Assembly (NCBI GenBank): GCA_013297755.1
Contig: JAAFIH010000038.1
Span: 1-35,362 of the forward strand
Direction: 5' to 3'
Length of the DNA: 35,362 bases
Origin: Cytophagales bacterium
GTDB taxonomy: Bacteria > Bacteroidota > Bacteroidia > Cytophagales > UBA9547
The notes beneath the pieces were generated by a model. The model was not told the origin of the DNA. It did no database searches and saw only the letters and a program-made list of their open reading frames with translations. Every line of letters begins with the position of its first letter. Position 1 is the first letter of the stretch. Made by a program: the position numbers and the translations under genes. Below are positions 23,366 through 31,271 of this stretch, piece after piece.

Positions 23366-24250
23366 TTACTTTTCATTCAATTTTTTTCGTAATTCTTCCA
23401 TTTCCTTTTTCAATTCATTTAAAGCTTGATCTTTTTCATTTAATGCCTTTAAAAAATCATTTCTTTCGTTTTCAAACATAGCATTAATGGTTCTAATGGC
23501 TTCTTGCTCTGATTCAATTTTCTTTTTCTCTTCTTGGTTTGTGCCTGAATAATGAAGAATATCTGTCATAATTTTTACTTCTTCAAGGTCCGTTTTGTGA
23601 GTAAATTCTTTGATAGTTTTTTTGTCATCCACAAAATTTGTTTGCTCAAATACGCTCAGCAATTTGTCTAATTTGGTTTGATATCTGCCGGTAATTCGCT
23701 CTACTTGCACTACATAGCTATCGTGGGTAAGTTTTTCTACAAACTCGCTTTTTGTTTCAATGATTGATTTATTAATTAAATCTACATATTTGCGTTCTAC
23801 TTTTATACATGGAGTAAGAATATCTGGTAGTTTGAATCCTAATATATAAATTGTTGTAATTGGTAATATTACTTTTTGATTGTTTATAGTGTCTTCTTTT
23901 TTGTATTGTTCTGCCAAATAGTTTCTAAAACGCATCAAATCTATTTGATTTTTTGCCTTTTGTATTTCAATTAATACTTTTTTGAGTTCTCCAGTTTCGG
24001 TTTTTATAGTAGCAATATAATCGAGGCGATACACCCAAATAGAGTTTCTTTCTCTTAATCTATTTTCATATTTTTCTACATCATTTGGGTTATCTAAATC
24101 AAATTCACCCTTAAAAGTGTATTCTTGGGGCTTTATTTCTATGGTTTCGATGGCTTGATCTAAGAGGGTACCAATAAAGAATTTGGCAACTCTTTCATTT
24201 TCCATCATCCTTTTAAAAACTACATCATAAATTGGGTTTGCAATTACCAT
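23366..24250 (-). CDS. Rpn/PD-(D/E)XK nuclease family protein (transposase_31-like)
   Basis: The 294-aa protein starts MVIANPIYDVVFKRMMENE, typical of the Rpn/PDDEXK_2 family, formerly annotated as putative transposases. The nuclease motif is visible as RLDYIATI (D77) and KKVLIEIQKAK (E95, Q97, K98), so the active site looks intact. The last 55 residues are a charged coiled coil (NEKDQALNELKKEMEELRKK). Rpn proteins are DNA endonucleases that promote RecA-independent recombination, and related genes spread between genomes. It is monocistronic on the minus strand, upstream of the glycosyltransferase with a 146-bp gap. No inverted repeats flank it, so it is not itself an insertion sequence. Confidence 0.82.
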   Translation of the reverse strand: MVIANPIYDVVFKRMMENERVAKFFIGTLLDQAIETIEIKPQEYTFKGEFDLDNPNDVEKYENRLRERNSIWVYRLDYIATIKTETGELKKVLIEIQKAKNQIDLMRFRNYLAEQYKKEDTINNQKVILPITTIYILGFKLPDILTPCIKVERKYVDLINKSIIETKSEFVEKLTHDSYVVQVERITGRYQTKLDKLLSVFEQTNFVDDKKTIKEFTHKTDLEEVKIMTDILHYSGTNQEEKKKIESEQEAIRTINAMFENERNDFLKALNEKDQALNELKKEMEELRKKLNEK

Positions 24251-24381
24251 TTTGAGCTATTGTTTAAAGATACAAATGTACTAAAAATCTCGCATATTAC
24301 ACCTACTATTGATGCTTGTTTTGATATAAATGGTTTATAAAAATATAGTTTCATTGAACAATATAAGTATTATTCAAAAAA

Positions 24382-24410
24382 AAGCCAAATATTAAAAAAA
24401 TATTTGGCTT
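24382..24410 (-). terminator. Intrinsic terminator of the grpE-dnaJ transcript
   Basis: A perfect 12-bp stem (AAGCCAAATATT at 24382-24393 and AATATTTGGCTT at 24399-24410) has a 5-base loop. On the minus strand it is followed by eight T residues. It lies about 25 bp beyond the dnaJ stop codon. Confidence 0.88.
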
Positions 24411-24435
24411 AAAATAAAAACTAATTGGAGTAATA

Positions 24436-25575
24436 TTATGAAAAATACTCTTTCATTCTTTCAAAAAAAGATTTATCATTTTTTTGTGGATTTGGAGCAA
24501 AATTTGGTGAGTTTCTAAGTTTTTCAAGCATTGCTTTTTCTTCAGAATTTACCGTTTTGGGTGTCCAAATGTTTACATATATTAACTGGTCGCCACGTCC
24601 ATAGCTGTTTACTTCTTTGATACCTTTTTCTTTAAGTCTCAAAATTTTGCCACTTGGTGTGCCTGCATCAATTTTGATTTTTACTTTACCATCTATGGTT
24701 GGTACCTCAAAGTGATTACCAAGGGCTGCATCAATAAAGCTGATATGTAAGTCATAAATGATATTGCTACCATCACGTTTCAAGATTTCGTCTTCTTCTT
24801 CTTCTATCACAATGAGCAAATCGCCTGGCACGCCACCACGCTGAGGGGCATTTCCTTTTCCACTCATAGATAATTGCATTCCTTCGGCCACACCTCCAGG
24901 AATTTTTACAGATATTACTTCTTCTTCTAGTACACGCCCTTCGCCAGCACATACTTCGCAGCGTTGGGTTACAGATTTACCTTCGCCATTGCAAGTTGGG
25001 CAAGTGGCCGTTGTCATCATCTGTCCAAGCATGGTTTGTTGTACTTTTCTTATTTGGCCAGTGCCACCACATGTACCGCAGTTTTGTAGCGATGTACCAT
25101 TTTTAGACCCATTTCCACTACATGCTTTGCAAGGCACATAGCGTTTTACTTTAATTTTTTTCTCTACTCCATTGCTTACTTCATGGATAGTAAGTTTGAG
25201 TTTTATTCTCAAATCAGAGCCTTTTCTTGCCCTTGAGCCGCCACGACTGCCACCAAAGAAGCTACCAAAAGGGCTTTCGTCTTGGTCGAAAACATTGCCA
25301 AAATGAGAGAAGATGTCATCCATATTCATGCCCCCACCTTGCGAGCCACCTCCCATAGCTTGATGCCCAAAACGATCGTATTTGGCTTTTTTATCTGGGT
25401 TTGATAGCACTTCGTACGCTTCGGCTGCTTCCTTGAATTTATCTTCGGCCGATTTGTCGCCAGGGTTTTTATCTGGGTGGTATTGGATAGCCATTTTGCG
25501 ATAGGCTTTCTTTAGCTCATCGGCATTTGCTTGCTTTGTTACTCCCAGCACATCATAATAATCTCTTTTTGCCAT
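24436..25575 (-). CDS. dnaJ: Chaperone protein DnaJ
   Basis: An Hsp40 co-chaperone that delivers substrates to DnaK and stimulates its ATPase. The 379-aa protein is a full type I DnaJ. It has a J domain with HPD at residues 33-35, then a Gly/Phe/Met/Ser-rich linker (about 72-118). The zinc domain has four CxxCxGxG modules (CKACSGNG, CGTCGGTG, CPTCNGEG, CEVCAGEG). A C-terminal substrate-binding domain follows. It lies downstream of grpE (84-bp gap) on the same strand, the usual order, and ends at a strong terminator. dnaK is not in the window. The ATG at 25575 gives the standard MAKRDYYDVLGV start. Confidence 0.97.
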   Translation of the reverse strand: MAKRDYYDVLGVTKQANADELKKAYRKMAIQYHPDKNPGDKSAEDKFKEAAEAYEVLSNPDKKAKYDRFGHQAMGGGSQGGGMNMDDIFSHFGNVFDQDESPFGSFFGGSRGGSRARKGSDLRIKLKLTIHEVSNGVEKKIKVKRYVPCKACSGNGSKNGTSLQNCGTCGGTGQIRKVQQTMLGQMMTTATCPTCNGEGKSVTQRCEVCAGEGRVLEEEVISVKIPGGVAEGMQLSMSGKGNAPQRGGVPGDLLIVIEEEEDEILKRDGSNIIYDLHISFIDAALGNHFEVPTIDGKVKIKIDAGTPSGKILRLKEKGIKEVNSYGRGDQLIYVNIWTPKTVNSEEKAMLEKLRNSPNFAPNPQKNDKSFFERMKEYFS

Positions 25576-25659
25576 TTTTTTCTAAATAAATTTAATTACA
25601 ATGAGTAAATCATAAATTATTACTCAAAGTAAAATAAAAATAATATTACTTTTCTTCTA

Positions 25660-26217
25660 TTAATTACCAATGATAACTTTAGCTACACGTATTAATTTAT
25701 CGTTTAGATAATATCCTTTTTCGATTTCATCTACAATTTTATTTTTAAGATCTGGTGTAGGTGCAGGTATTTGAGTAATAGCTTCGTGCAAATCTGGGTT
25801 GAAATCAGTACCTTTTGTTTCTAGGGCTTTCAATCCTTTGGATTCTAATGTTTTTCTAAATTTAGAAAATACGATTTCAATACCTTCTTTGAGCACTTGC
25901 ACATCAGTTGCTGATTGCATAGATGGGGTGGCTCTGTCCATATCATCGGCCACTGTTAATATCGAAAGCATTAATTTTTCTTCGGCTGTGCTGATAAGGT
26001 CTAGCTTTTCTTTGGCAGTACGTTTACGAAAGTTATCAAATTCTGCTTGCAAACGTATAAATTTATCTTTCATGTCTGCCAATTCAGCAGTTGTTTTGGC
26101 TAATTTTATTTCGTCTTCTGACAATTCGGGTACATCAACAGTTTCAGAAGTTGTATTTTCTAAAATCTCTTCTTCTTGTAAATTGTTTTCTGCGTTGTTA
26201 GGCTGGTTCATAGACAT
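25660..26217 (-). CDS. grpE: Nucleotide exchange factor GrpE
   Basis: Releases ADP from DnaK. The N-terminal part is acidic and disordered (EEEILENTTSETVDVPELSEDE). It is followed by a long helix, then the signature FDNFRKRTAKEK and the beta-domain block LHEAITQIPAP..LKNKIVDEIEKGYYLNDKLIRVAKVIIG. I prefer the Met at 26217 (185 aa). Extending to the next Met at 26277 would add 20 basic/aromatic residues untypical of GrpE, and a -7-like TAATTTTG on this strand (plus 26292-26299) would place the transcript start right at that upstream Met. The gene is followed by dnaJ, so the two form a heat-shock operon. No CIRCE-like operator is visible. Confidence 0.93.
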   Translation of the reverse strand: MSMNQPNNAENNLQEEEILENTTSETVDVPELSEDEIKLAKTTAELADMKDKFIRLQAEFDNFRKRTAKEKLDLISTAEEKLMLSILTVADDMDRATPSMQSATDVQVLKEGIEIVFSKFRKTLESKGLKALETKGTDFNPDLHEAITQIPAPTPDLKNKIVDEIEKGYYLNDKLIRVAKVIIGN

Positions 26218-26527
26218 TTTCGTTTTTCTATTTTTAAACAAAAAACAAATTCTTTGCCAACAAAATTTTACAGACATATTGGCATAAATTTCAAAATTAC
26301 TTTTTATTAAATTTTAAATATTAAAGCTATCAGCCATAAATAACTTTAGATTTCTACAAATAACTTGTCAAAGAATTTCTAAAAACCTCATATAATTTTT
26401 CAAAAAAAACCTTACTCTAACCCTAACCCAAAGCATAAATCAGAATTATCGTTTGAACATAAATGAAAGCGAAACAACGAAATGATGGTTTTCAGATGTT
26501 ATCATAAATCATTTATAACTTATCAAT

Positions 26528-26617
26528 CAAAGCCGTTTAGTTAAGCATTTTTGCTGGCTCAATTTTAGTCTTTATCCAAATGAGAAAGGTAATCTGATTT
26601 TTAAGTAAACGACATTG
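26528..26617. mobile_element. 90-bp MITE-like element, diverged second copy
   Basis: Begins CAAAGCCGTTTAGTTAAGCAT and ends TTTTTAAGTAAACGACATTG, aligning end to end with 9032-9122. The internal TAATCTGATT also corresponds to TTAATCAGATT of copy 1. The right end matches an ideal inverted repeat better than the left end. The flanking 9-mers (CTTATCAAT and ACTCATTAT) are not a duplication, so this copy is old or rearranged. It lies in the 358-bp gap between grpE and the relA/spoT gene. The rest of that gap (26278-26527) is AT-rich with nothing recognisable. Confidence 0.75.
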
Positions 26618-26635
26618 ACTCATTATTTATAATTA

Positions 26636-28864
26636 TTAATAATCTCCATAGTCAAATCTTGTAACTTTTAAAATGCCTTCAACGGCTTGTAATTTTTCGA
26701 TGAGTTTATCAAGATGGGTTGTATCATTCACAAAAACGATGATTTTGCCGCTAAAAATGCCGTCATCAGATTCTACAGTTATCGAACGCATATTAACTTT
26801 CAGTTCTGTAGATATGATTACTGTAATGTCATTGATGATACCTACTCTATCGGTTCCTTCAAAAAATATACCTGCTGGAAAAGCTATTTCTTTTTGCGAT
26901 GTCCAACGGGCTTTTATGATTCTGTAGCCATATTTTGACATCAATTCTATAGCGTTAGGGCAGTTGGTACGATGAATTTTGATGCCCTCGCTTACGGTTA
27001 CAAACCCAAAAACACTATCGCCAGAGATTGGGTTGCAGCAAGTAGCAAGTTTATAGTCGATTTTTTCCATGTCCTCGCCTATCAATAGCATATCTGAAGG
27101 CTCGCCACGGGCTTTGGAAATTTCTCTTACAAAATCTTTTTTGCTAGCAATGGATGGGGTTTTGACTTCGTGAAAATGTGGCTTGCTGAAATCTAATAAA
27201 TGGTTTAAGTCAATTTGATTTTTGGCCACTTTTGCAAAAAACTCTAAGGCACTTTTTTCGCCATAGAAATCCATAATCTTACGTTGATTTTCATCAGAAA
27301 AATCAATTTTAGCATTTTTTAATTTTCGAGCTATGATTTCTTTGCCATCATCGGCTTGTTCTCTCAAGTTGTCTTTGAGGGCTTCTCTTATTTTGGCTTT
27401 TGATTTGGTGGCAAACACAAATTTTAGCCAGTCTTCATTAGGTTTTTGCTTGGGTGAGGTAAGAATTTCTACTTGGTCGCCATTGGTAAGAATATAGCTT
27501 AGTGGTACCAATTTTTGATTTATTTTGGCACCAATACAGTGTGTACCAATTTCGGTATGTATATCAAAAGCAAAATCCAGGGTGGTAGATCCAGCAGGCA
27601 ATGATTTGAGTTCGCCTTTGGGAGTAAACACAAAAATCTCTTCTTTGAATAGGTTATTTCTAAAATTATCAACAAAATCTAGGGCTGGCAAATCATTGTT
27701 TTCTATGGCCTCACGCACCCTAGAAAGCCACTGCTCGAGGCCAGCTTCGGCATTGTTGGGGCCGCCTTCTTTGTATTTCCAGTGTGCTGCATAGCCTTTT
27801 TCGGCTATTTCGTCCATTCGTTCGCTTCTTATTTGTACTTCTACCCATTGGCCCAGGCTCGACATGATGGTGGTATGTAGTGATTCGTAACCATTAGATC
27901 GCGGTGTGCTTATCCAATCTCGCAAACGGTCGGGGTTGGGTTTGTAGTAATCTGTAATAATAGAATAAACACGCCAACAAGCCGCTTTTTCATCCTCTGG
28001 CTTTACCTGATGTAGTATAATTCTGATAGCAAAAAGATCATAAATTTGCTCGAATGGTGTATTTTGATTTTTAATTTTATTATAAATAGAAAAAATAGAT
28101 TTAGGCCTACCTTTGACAGTTACTTCAAATCCAGCTTTGTTTAATTCTGATTGAATAGGAGTAATAAAATCGACTATAAATTTATTTCTAGTGGCTTTTG
28201 TTTGGTGCAATTTGGAGGCAATATCACGATAGGTTTTGGCATCTGTATATTTCAAATAGAGGTCTTCCATCTCAGATTTTATGGCATAGAGCCCGAGTCT
28301 GTGCGCCAGTGGAGCGTACAAAAACATGGTTTCGGAGGCAATTTTCAGTTGCTTGTCTATGGCCATGCTATCGAGGGTTCGCATGTTGTGCAATCGGTCG
28401 GCAAGTTTGACTAATATTACTCTTACATCGTAAGAAAGTGTAAGAAGCATTTTTCTAAAATTTTCGGCTTGTTGCGAACTTCCATGTTCGAATACTCCTG
28501 CTATTTTAGTTAATCCTTCGATGATGAGAGCCACTTTTTCGCCAAAAAGTGCTTGTATGTCTTTTACCTTAATATCAGTATCTTCTACTACATCGTGTAG
28601 CAAGGCAGCAACTATGGCAGTAGTGCCAAGGCCAATTTCGTCTACACAAATTTGAGCTACAGCTATGGGATGATAAATGTAAGGTTCGCCCGATTTTCGC
28701 CTCATATCTTGATGAGCATCGGTAGCCATAGCAAAGGCTTTTTTTATTGTTTTGGCATCATCGCCTTTTAAGTAAGGTTTGGCACTTTTGAGCAATAATT
28801 TGTATCGTTTCAAAAGTTCTTTACGCTCTTGGGTTACATCAATTTCAATAGTGGGCGTTTTCAT
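26636..28864 (-). CDS. Bifunctional (p)ppGpp synthetase/hydrolase, RelA/SpoT family
   Basis: Makes and degrades the stringent-response alarmone. The 742-aa length and domain order are complete. The HD hydrolase domain has H65, H90-D91 and E94-D95 (HDVVEDT), an intact metal site. The synthetase domain carries KGRPKSIFSIYNKI, FEQIYDLFAIRIIL and DWISTPRSNGYESLHTT. A TGS domain follows (EEIFVFTPKGELKSLPAGSTTLDFAFDIHTE). Then come a Cys-containing helical part (LATCCNPISGD) and a C-terminal ACT domain (RVGIINDITVIIS...). The intact hydrolase site favours a Rel/SpoT-type enzyme over a synthetase-only RelA. The gene is monocistronic. A 14-bp repeat lies about 90-140 bp upstream of its ATG. Confidence 0.96.
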   Translation of the reverse strand: MKTPTIEIDVTQERKELLKRYKLLLKSAKPYLKGDDAKTIKKAFAMATDAHQDMRRKSGEPYIYHPIAVAQICVDEIGLGTTAIVAALLHDVVEDTDIKVKDIQALFGEKVALIIEGLTKIAGVFEHGSSQQAENFRKMLLTLSYDVRVILVKLADRLHNMRTLDSMAIDKQLKIASETMFLYAPLAHRLGLYAIKSEMEDLYLKYTDAKTYRDIASKLHQTKATRNKFIVDFITPIQSELNKAGFEVTVKGRPKSIFSIYNKIKNQNTPFEQIYDLFAIRIILHQVKPEDEKAACWRVYSIITDYYKPNPDRLRDWISTPRSNGYESLHTTIMSSLGQWVEVQIRSERMDEIAEKGYAAHWKYKEGGPNNAEAGLEQWLSRVREAIENNDLPALDFVDNFRNNLFKEEIFVFTPKGELKSLPAGSTTLDFAFDIHTEIGTHCIGAKINQKLVPLSYILTNGDQVEILTSPKQKPNEDWLKFVFATKSKAKIREALKDNLREQADDGKEIIARKLKNAKIDFSDENQRKIMDFYGEKSALEFFAKVAKNQIDLNHLLDFSKPHFHEVKTPSIASKKDFVREISKARGEPSDMLLIGEDMEKIDYKLATCCNPISGDSVFGFVTVSEGIKIHRTNCPNAIELMSKYGYRIIKARWTSQKEIAFPAGIFFEGTDRVGIINDITVIISTELKVNMRSITVESDDGIFSGKIIVFVNDTTHLDKLIEKLQAVEGILKVTRFDYGDY

Positions 28865-28952
28865 TTTGATTCAACTTTTATATTTAATCGAAAATATACA
28901 TTTTTTGTTGTTAAATAAATAATGAAACAATTATTTAAGTTAAAAATTTATC

Positions 28953-29000
28953 CAAATGAATTTGTTCAAATGAATTTGTTCAAATGAATTTGTTCAAATG
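28953..29000. repeat. 14-bp tandem repeat (CAAATGAATTTGTT), 3.4 units
   Basis: Three perfect 14-bp units (28953-28994) plus CAAATG. It lies in the 379-bp gap between relA/spoT and the saccharopine-dehydrogenase-like gene, on the upstream side of relA/spoT, and could affect that promoter. The unit length is again a multiple of 7, as in the other arrays. The rest of the gap holds a 10-bp AT hairpin (TTTCTAAAAA/TTTTTAGAAA, 29095-29125) of doubtful meaning and no gene. Confidence 0.9.
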
Positions 29001-29243
29001 TATTTAAAAATAAGGAACTTTCTAAAAACCACATTTATATTGAAAACCGCCACCTAGATTGTGAATCAACTTTACAAAAATTGGTTTGGGCGGGTTTCTA
29101 AAAAAATTAAATTGATTTTTAGAAATTTACCTACATCTAAAAATATATATTACTGACTATAAAAGAGTATAAAATATAGAGTAATTTTATATTTTTATTA
29201 CTAATATTTTTGAAATATTTAATAAATTTAGAATTCTATTTAT

Positions 29244-30530
29244 TTATAAGTTAATCATTTCAATTTTATTTTTTTTCAATTCTATTAATATTTCTTTGTT
29301 CAAATCAGAATAAATAGGTATGTGAACGCCCGATTTTTGAATTTTATTTGTGAGAAATAATTTGGTAACTATACCCAGAGGCAAGCCAACGGTAGAAGCC
29401 ATGGCTGTATTTTGAGCGTCTCCATTTTTAGTTAATACTAATTTTTCGGTTTTTTTGATGTTATCTATTTCGTATTCCATTTCATGGTACATCACAATCA
29501 TATCCAAATCAGTAGGTTGCATGATCCATTTTTTTTCGATGATATATTGCAAAATCATGGCTGGAGTTGCTTTTTCGTAAGGTAATTTTTCGGTCGAAAA
29601 CAAATCAAGCTCTTCTATTCTTTTTATTACTTCTATGTTATTTGTATTTTGAACCGTTTGTTTATCAAAAAATAATTCAGTAAATGATTTTAATGAATAT
29701 TTTTGTAAGTTTTCGATATAATAGCTATCGTCTGTTAGACCATGATATACAAGAAAATTCCAGGCTTTGCAAAAATGTTTTTTTCTTAGCGTGCCTCTTA
29801 CAAAAGTATGACAATCGGGTAATTGGTAAATATCTTTGTAAGATAAAGAATCTCTGTTGGCGTAGCCTTCGAGTAATCCTAACTGAGGTATTTGTATTTC
29901 GGTAGTTTTGTCGAATAATTTATGGTAAGGTAGGTATCTGATAGTACCATTGTTGAGAAAAGAAGTAATGCCTCCTTGGCCTGCCAAAACAACATTGCGT
30001 GGATTCCAACTTATTTTGTAACCCCAAGCGTTGTTGTCGGATTCTGGAGCTACAAGCCCACCACAGTAAGATTTGAAACTAATTATTTTGCCGTTTTTAC
30101 TTTTTATATTTTCTATGGCATTCAAAGCAGTGATGTGATCGAGGCCAGGGTCGAGGCCACATTCCATCATAATTAAGCAGTTTTTTCGTTTTGCTTCTGC
30201 ATCTAAGCAGTTCATTTGGGTATTGTTGTAGGATGCAGTAATCAAGCTTTTGCCATATTGTAAGCACAATTGAGCTACCTGTAAGTGCATAGCTGGGGGC
30301 AACAACGAAATGACTACATCATAATTTGCCAATAAGTGTGGTTCGGCTTGAAAATCTACAAAAACGGCTTCAGTATGATTAAATTTTTGTATTTTTTGCC
30401 TAGCCATGTCCAGATTTTTATCTGATACAGTAATAAACCAAGGTAATTTGGTAGATGTTTCTTCCAAATATTGTAGCAAAGCCGTAGCTGAACGACCTGC
30501 ACCTAAAACTAATATTTTCTTCTTTTCCAA
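29244..30530 (-). CDS. Saccharopine dehydrogenase family protein
   Basis: A 428-aa Rossmann-fold oxidoreductase with the nucleotide-binding start KKILVLGAGRSATALL (G10-x-G12) and the early block DYDVVISLLPPAMH. The family-defining segment MECGLDPGLDHITAL and SYCGGLVAPESDNNAWGYKISWNPRNV match saccharopine dehydrogenases of the glutamate-forming (LYS9/AASS C-terminal) type. These cleave saccharopine to 2-aminoadipate semialdehyde and glutamate during lysine breakdown. Direction and cofactor are inferred. Translation starts at a TTG (30528-30530), since an in-frame stop lies just upstream and no early ATG exists. It is divergent from the ABC ATPase gene with only 37 bp between the two start codons, so their promoters must overlap. 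No lysine-pathway partner is adjacent. Confidence 0.88.
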   Translation of the reverse strand: MEKKKILVLGAGRSATALLQYLEETSTKLPWFITVSDKNLDMARQKIQKFNHTEAVFVDFQAEPHLLANYDVVISLLPPAMHLQVAQLCLQYGKSLITASYNNTQMNCLDAEAKRKNCLIMMECGLDPGLDHITALNAIENIKSKNGKIISFKSYCGGLVAPESDNNAWGYKISWNPRNVVLAGQGGITSFLNNGTIRYLPYHKLFDKTTEIQIPQLGLLEGYANRDSLSYKDIYQLPDCHTFVRGTLRKKHFCKAWNFLVYHGLTDDSYYIENLQKYSLKSFTELFFDKQTVQNTNNIEVIKRIEELDLFSTEKLPYEKATPAMILQYIIEKKWIMQPTDLDMIVMYHEMEYEIDNIKKTEKLVLTKNGDAQNTAMASTVGLPLGIVTKLFLTNKIQKSGVHIPIYSDLNKEILIELKKNKIEMINL

Positions 30531-30567
30531 TTTTTAATGTATTTTGCACATAAATATATAAATTTCT

Positions 30568-31239
30568 GTGATACAAATAAAAAATTTGCATAAAACTTAT
30601 ACTTCTGGTAACAACAAAGTTCATGTATTAAAAGGCATAAATCTTACCATTGAGGCTGGCGAATTTGTATCTATTATGGGCTCTTCAGGGTCTGGCAAAT
30701 CTACTTTACTCAATGTTTTGGGCATTTTAGATTCGTATGACGAGGGGCAGTATTATCTGGCCGACAAGTTGATTAATGGCAAAATTACTGAAACTCAGGC
30801 CGCTTTTTTTAGAAATCAATTTATAGGTTTTGTGTTTCAATCGTTTAATTTGCTCAATTTTAAGACGGCAGCCGAAAATGTAGCATTGCCATTGTATTAT
30901 AGAAAAGTCCCAAGAAAAGAGCGCCATAAAATCGCATTAGAAAATTTAGCAAAAGTAGGGTTGGCCGAGAGGTCGCACCATCTGCCATCTGAGCTATCTG
31001 GTGGACAAAAACAAAGGGTTGCTATAGCAAGAGCCATTGCCTCAAACCCCAAAATAATACTAGCAGACGAACCCACTGGAGCACTTGATGAGCAAACATC
31101 GCACGAAATCATGCAAATTTTTAAAGATTTAAACGCTCAAGGGATGACTATCATTATTGTAACTCACGAAAACGACATAGCCGCCATGACCAATCGTGTA
31201 ATCAGACTAAAAGATGGACTGGTGTTGAATGAAAATTGA
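30568..31239 (+). CDS. ABC transporter ATP-binding protein, LolD/MacB type
   Basis: A 223-aa ATPase of the MacB/LolD/FtsE group. Walker [10 protein letters not shown] is at about 38-46 and the Q-loop FVFQSFNLL near 91-99. The signature [15 protein letters not shown] is followed by Walker [13 protein letters not shown] and the H-loop IVTHEND. Such subunits pair with a four-helix FtsX-like permease to move lipoproteins, drugs or peptides, or to drive periplasmic events. No permease gene is next to it; smc follows convergently after 32 bp, so the partner must be elsewhere. The start codon appears to be GTG at 30568, giving the family-typical [11 protein letters not shown]. Confidence 0.92.
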   Translation: MIQIKNLHKTYTSGNNKVHVLKGINLTIEAGEFVSIMGSSGSGKSTLLNVLGILDSYDEGQYYLADKLINGKITETQAAFFRNQFIGFVFQSFNLLNFKTAAENVALPLYYRKVPRKERHKIALENLAKVGLAERSHHLPSELSGGQKQRVAIARAIASNPKIILADEPTGALDEQTSHEIMQIFKDLNAQGMTIIIVTHENDIAAMTNRVIRLKDGLVLNEN

Positions 31240-31271
31240 TTTTTTTAAAAAAATTTAACAACATTATCTTA

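Noticed and set aside
26218-26277. Longer GrpE with 20 additional N-terminal residues
   Set aside because: The extra residues are unlike GrpE N-termini. The Met at 26217 gives the usual acidic start.
26411-26432. Telomere-like CTAACCCTAACCC
   Set aside because: Only about two units in an intergenic gap; no sign of a chromosome end.
29095-29125. Hairpin TTTCTAAAAA/TTTTTAGAAA as terminator of the saccharopine-dehydrogenase-like gene
   Set aside because: Almost pure A/T stem, 120 bp from the stop codon, and no T-run after it on the minus strand.
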